Both the position numbers and the translations under genes were made by a program. A model generated the notes under the pieces. That model ran no database searches and had not been told where the DNA came from. It worked only from the letters and a program-made list of their open reading frames with translations. A DNA stretch of 64,000 nt from Capillidium heterosporum (Eukaryota > Entomophthoromycota > Entomophthoromycetes > Entomophthorales > Capillidiaceae), in NCBI GenBank assembly GCA_016630905.1, contig WBMQ01000007.1, forward strand, positions 930,001-994,000, written 5' to 3'. Positions 60,923-64,000 of the stretch are shown one piece after another. The first letter of the stretch is position 1. Each line of letters begins with the position of its first letter.

Positions 60923-61990
60923 TTAATGAGTCTCCTTAGTTTCACACGACTCAAAGAACTGAATCTCTTTGACATCTTTGTCACTTACACTGCCGTTTAC
61001 TGTAGATTCCGATTTGACCAAGGCGATCTCCAACTTCTCACATGTAGCTTTACTAGCTTCGACATCATCGGAAGTACTTTCGTACTTTTTAGAGGTATTA
61101 GCTGAAATCACAACGTTAGACTTGGTCTCGGAGTTGGTCTCAATAAACTGGAGGAAGGCAATATTGAAGCTTTTGGAGACGATGGCCCATCGCACCTGCA
61201 TTAGAATCTCGGGGTTGGGACCAAAGTTTCCTACGGCTATGGGGGAGTACAAACAGATGGTGGCGATATCCATCATCAAAACTGCTAGTAGACCGTAGAT
61301 ATTTAACCCAGTATTACTTTGCTCTTTGGATTGGATACCATCATTACCAACTTCCCTCGGATTAAGAGTACACAACAATAGCGCCAAAAAATAGGGAAAG
61401 GTGAAGGAATGGAAGATGACTTCGGTCCAGAACATGAGAACGGTATTTTCAGGTGATATAACGTTCAAGCAGAAATTAAAAGCAGTAGCTACACCACTCA
61501 ATGGAACCAAAAGCTTGATAAAGACAATGAACTTGCAGATAAAAGGCACTAAGCCGAATATACATATCCCCACCAAAAAACTAAAGACCTTGGGTATCCT
61601 TCGCGTTAGTACTAACGTCTGAAAGGCCATTATAGCAACCATAGAATCCATCGATATGAGGGCCGTGTAGTAGCAAATTACGTTGACGAAAGCTTTGACG
61701 TTGCAGTTAGTAACGAAAAAGTAGTCGGATATACGGTTGAAGTGGCAACATACCGAACTAGTTGCCTGGATGAGGTTCCAAATTTGTAACTTGAGGTTGC
61801 CGTAGTCCTTGCGTCGGAAGTAGATATAGAGCGAGTTGAACCAGCAGTTAAGATGTATTATTAGAGTGGCAGAGAAGGAGATCATGGCCATGTTAAACAT
61901 GATGAACCACTCCCGCTCAAAGGTTATGAGGTGGTTGCTGCTGTAGGGTAGGTTTGTGGTTTGGAATTCTGTTCCGTTTAAGGCCACCAT
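60923..61990 (-). CDS. seven-transmembrane receptor-like protein, paralogue 3
   Basis: 355 residues, single exon, ATG at 61990. It shares NGTEFQTTNLPYSSNHLITF, FNMAMISFSATLIIHLNCWF, RISDYFFVTNCNVKAFVNVI, FGPNPEILMQVRWAIVSKSF with paralogues 1 and 2. The second half of the membrane domain is the most diverged (SGVATAFNFCLNVISPENTV), which suggests a different ligand or partner. The tail of about 70 residues is acidic and Ser/Thr-rich. Three intact copies with clean reading frames imply selection on each. Confidence 0.7.
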   Translation of the reverse strand: MVALNGTEFQTTNLPYSSNHLITFEREWFIMFNMAMISFSATLIIHLNCWFNSLYIYFRRKDYGNLKLQIWNLIQATSSVCCHFNRISDYFFVTNCNVKAFVNVICYYTALISMDSMVAIMAFQTLVLTRRIPKVFSFLVGICIFGLVPFICKFIVFIKLLVPLSGVATAFNFCLNVISPENTVLMFWTEVIFHSFTFPYFLALLLCTLNPREVGNDGIQSKEQSNTGLNIYGLLAVLMMDIATICLYSPIAVGNFGPNPEILMQVRWAIVSKSFNIAFLQFIETNSETKSNVVISANTSKKYESTSDDVEASKATCEKLEIALVKSESTVNGSVSDKDVKEIQFFESCETKETH

Positions 61991-63885
61991 ATTGTTATAA
62001 ATCTAAATTTTTGGGTTGGGTTAGGATTCTACAACTTTAAATTGAGTAGCTTGGTCTACATTTATATCCATTTTTATAGATAAACATATAAGGTTTCGTA
62101 TGGAAATATTTTCTTGGAAAATGTGCACTAAGATCAGTAGCGTTTTACACTTCGATATTAGGAAATAAAGAGCATGGGGTAGAGAGCTATATGAGCCTAT
62201 CGTACACCTTGTAAGTGTTTAAACGTTGGGAATGGAAATGTTGCCACTAATAGTTGTATGGGACTTACATAAAGGTAAATAAAGTTTTTCAATGTTGAAA
62301 TTGATACCCCACAGTTTAGGAATGTTGTCCAATTTAAGATATTGTATCGCTTACCTACACAGCTATGAAAACACTTCATATTGGTTTTATATAGGCATAT
62401 ATTGTAGAAATTTAATACTTATAAATACGTATAAAAGGAAACTCAGGAGTAATCGTTTACTACTCATATATGATTCGAAAGCTTGATCTTTGGCTTATTT
62501 AAATGTTCAAAGTAGGAAATTTAGGATTACGCTTCAAGCAGCACAATATTTTTGTTATCACACTTTAAAACCTTTCTAAGCCCAATAGGCACATCCTCAA
62601 CTATACCAACCTTTAGTATAACTTGGCCCGTTAAAATATACAAAAAACAATTTAAAGTTAAATTGAACTCCAGCTACCTTGCAAATGTTTAATTCCCAAA
62701 GTTGAAGTGTTAACATTTTAGGAAGCAATTAGATTGCCTTCCAATTTAATATTCTAAAAAATAATGGAGAACTCTAATCGTGGGTGGAGATAGATACTCA
62801 TTTCTAACTAGAAGGTGTATATATAAAATTGACTAATTTGGAAGTTGAAGCGCACTTTTTCGATACAACTGTTAAAGTTTTGATTGATCTTTAAAATTTG
62901 CTGAATTAATGTCTATTTTAGTCAAATACTAGGACACTCTTTTTAGAACGGATCGTATGGCTAGTTTTGAAATCCCATGTCCCTGCAGTTGAAAAATTTG
63001 GGGTATGCATGTACTTTGAAAATGCTGAGGCATCGTATCCAAATAATACTGACATATGTTGAAAATTGATTTGCGTATGTATAAGCAAATTATGGACTTG
63101 GGAATTAAACATATTCATTCGGTGTTAAAATTCCATAATATAGAAGTTCATAGGCTGATAGATACAATCGGTTTCCTTTAGTTAGGTATATGGCCCACCT
63201 TTAATTAGTTTTCTACTGATATAGATGAAAGATGAGCTGACAGTTTGAACTTCGGCTCAAGTTTTCAAGCCAGCACTGCCAAGTCTTCATTCCAAATCCA
63301 CCCAAACGAGCTGCCAAAAATACGTAGAAGTTTCAGACAGGATGCAGCCTTGTTCCTTTTTGCAGTTTTAGACTTCTACCACCTCCAAACTACAACTTTT
63401 GGAACTTTTTGTACACCTCACCTACTTCTTTTGACATTAGGGTTTTCATTATGCTGGTTTTCGGTGTTTTTATAGGGGTATGCAAGGACTCCTAAATGGA
63501 TCCATAGTTCATTTAATCAATGCGTTTTGGTACACTTGGTTTTATATAGACATGTGTTTCAAGTCTCCTGAATGGGTAGTAGAATGTCGGATAAGCTACC
63601 CAGCCTTCTTTTTGAGTCGTATACCTAATGCAAGGAATTTTGAATTTGCTAATTGCTGATTTATATGCAGGTGGGAACAAGCCTTCAAAATTTCATATAG
63701 ATTAGTTTGTGAAATATATTTTGGCGAGACAAAGCAGTAACTATCACAAATTTAACTGAGTCTAATCCGAATATATTTGCAATATATTAAAATACATCCA
63801 TATGAAAATGTGAAATAAATAAAATACTATATAATATGATTAAACCAAACTATTTATTATACATCAGTGCTCTGAGTCTCACTAC
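61991..63885. other. intergenic, no gene seen
   Basis: 1.9 kb AT-rich. Short open stretches at 62292-62486 and 63245-63475 lack supporting features. Confidence 0.5.
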
Positions 63886-64000
63886 CTACATCGTAAAAAA
63901 TGAATTTATATTCATCAATTTATCCGATTAAAGTTGAGAGGTCTGGTTGTACTTTGCACAATACCTTACACTCCATTTGGAAGTTCAAAGTACATCCCAT
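63886..64000 (-). pseudogene. decayed 3' end of a second metacaspase, cut by the window edge
   Basis: The minus strand aligns with the last about 38 codons of the metacaspase at 27617-29115: KYNQTSQL, then SDKLMNINSFFTM and TAG, against KYEQLPQLSSGKPMDMNSLFIM. A TAA stands where the functional copy has a Ser codon, and further upstream the frame is broken by another stop and a small deletion. This is a host-gene duplicate that has lost function; more of it should lie beyond the window. Confidence 0.7.

Overview
The window looks like a nuclear segment of an AT-rich fungal genome, most plausibly an early-diverging lineage such as Zoopagomycota. The evidence is short GT-AG introns (about 35-90 nt, ending in TAG or CAG), a Pkc1-type kinase with the fungal domain order HR1-HR1-C2-C1-C1-kinase, a Fep1/SreA iron-type GATA factor with its fungus-specific cysteine-rich linker, Cft1, Utp4 and mL43, plus many small secreted Kex2-type precursors. 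The genus is inference only. No CRISPR array, rRNA or recognisable virus-like element was seen.

Layout. 1-13.3 kb: inverted-repeat arm A, two small secreted proteins, a Fep1/SreA-like GATA repressor with GATA-type sites upstream, a secreted Tyr/Asp/Lys-repeat protein and an M17 aminopeptidase. 15.8-21.4 kb: inverted-repeat arm B, small secreted peptides and a cytochrome b561 protein. 22.4-29.1 kb: the polyadenylation factor CFT1 (15 exons) and a metacaspase, both on the minus strand. 29.7-36.6 kb: an accessory region with a decayed Atg15-like lipase and a tandem array of four cationic amphipathic peptide precursors. 38.5-48.9 kb: a dense housekeeping block on clean exon-intron models (Pkc1-like kinase, UTP4, mL43, a C9orf85/DUF2039 protein and one unknown protein). 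49.6 kb: tRNA-Leu(UAG). 52-53.5 kb: an intronless major facilitator transporter with strong codon bias. 54.8-62 kb: three paralogous seven-TM receptor-like genes with another amphipathic peptide precursor between two of them. The right edge holds the decayed 3' end of a second metacaspase.

Two signals stand out. First, several otherwise well conserved genes (CFT1 at two or three places, the M17 aminopeptidase, the Tyr/Asp/Lys protein, probably the b561 gene) stay readable only if one extra base is skipped. The shift is always +1, and in four sites without an intron explanation it can be placed exactly on the T of an in-frame stop preceded by an NNC codon. This is either stop-associated +1 ribosomal frameshifting, as in Euplotes, or a run of single-base insertion errors in the assembly; the sequence alone cannot decide. 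Second, a family of secreted precursors with signal peptide, Kex2-like dibasic sites and a Gly-rich cationic amphipathic tail has expanded in tandem, shares an upstream motif, and has a member embedded in the receptor cluster. It may be an antimicrobial or signalling peptide system.
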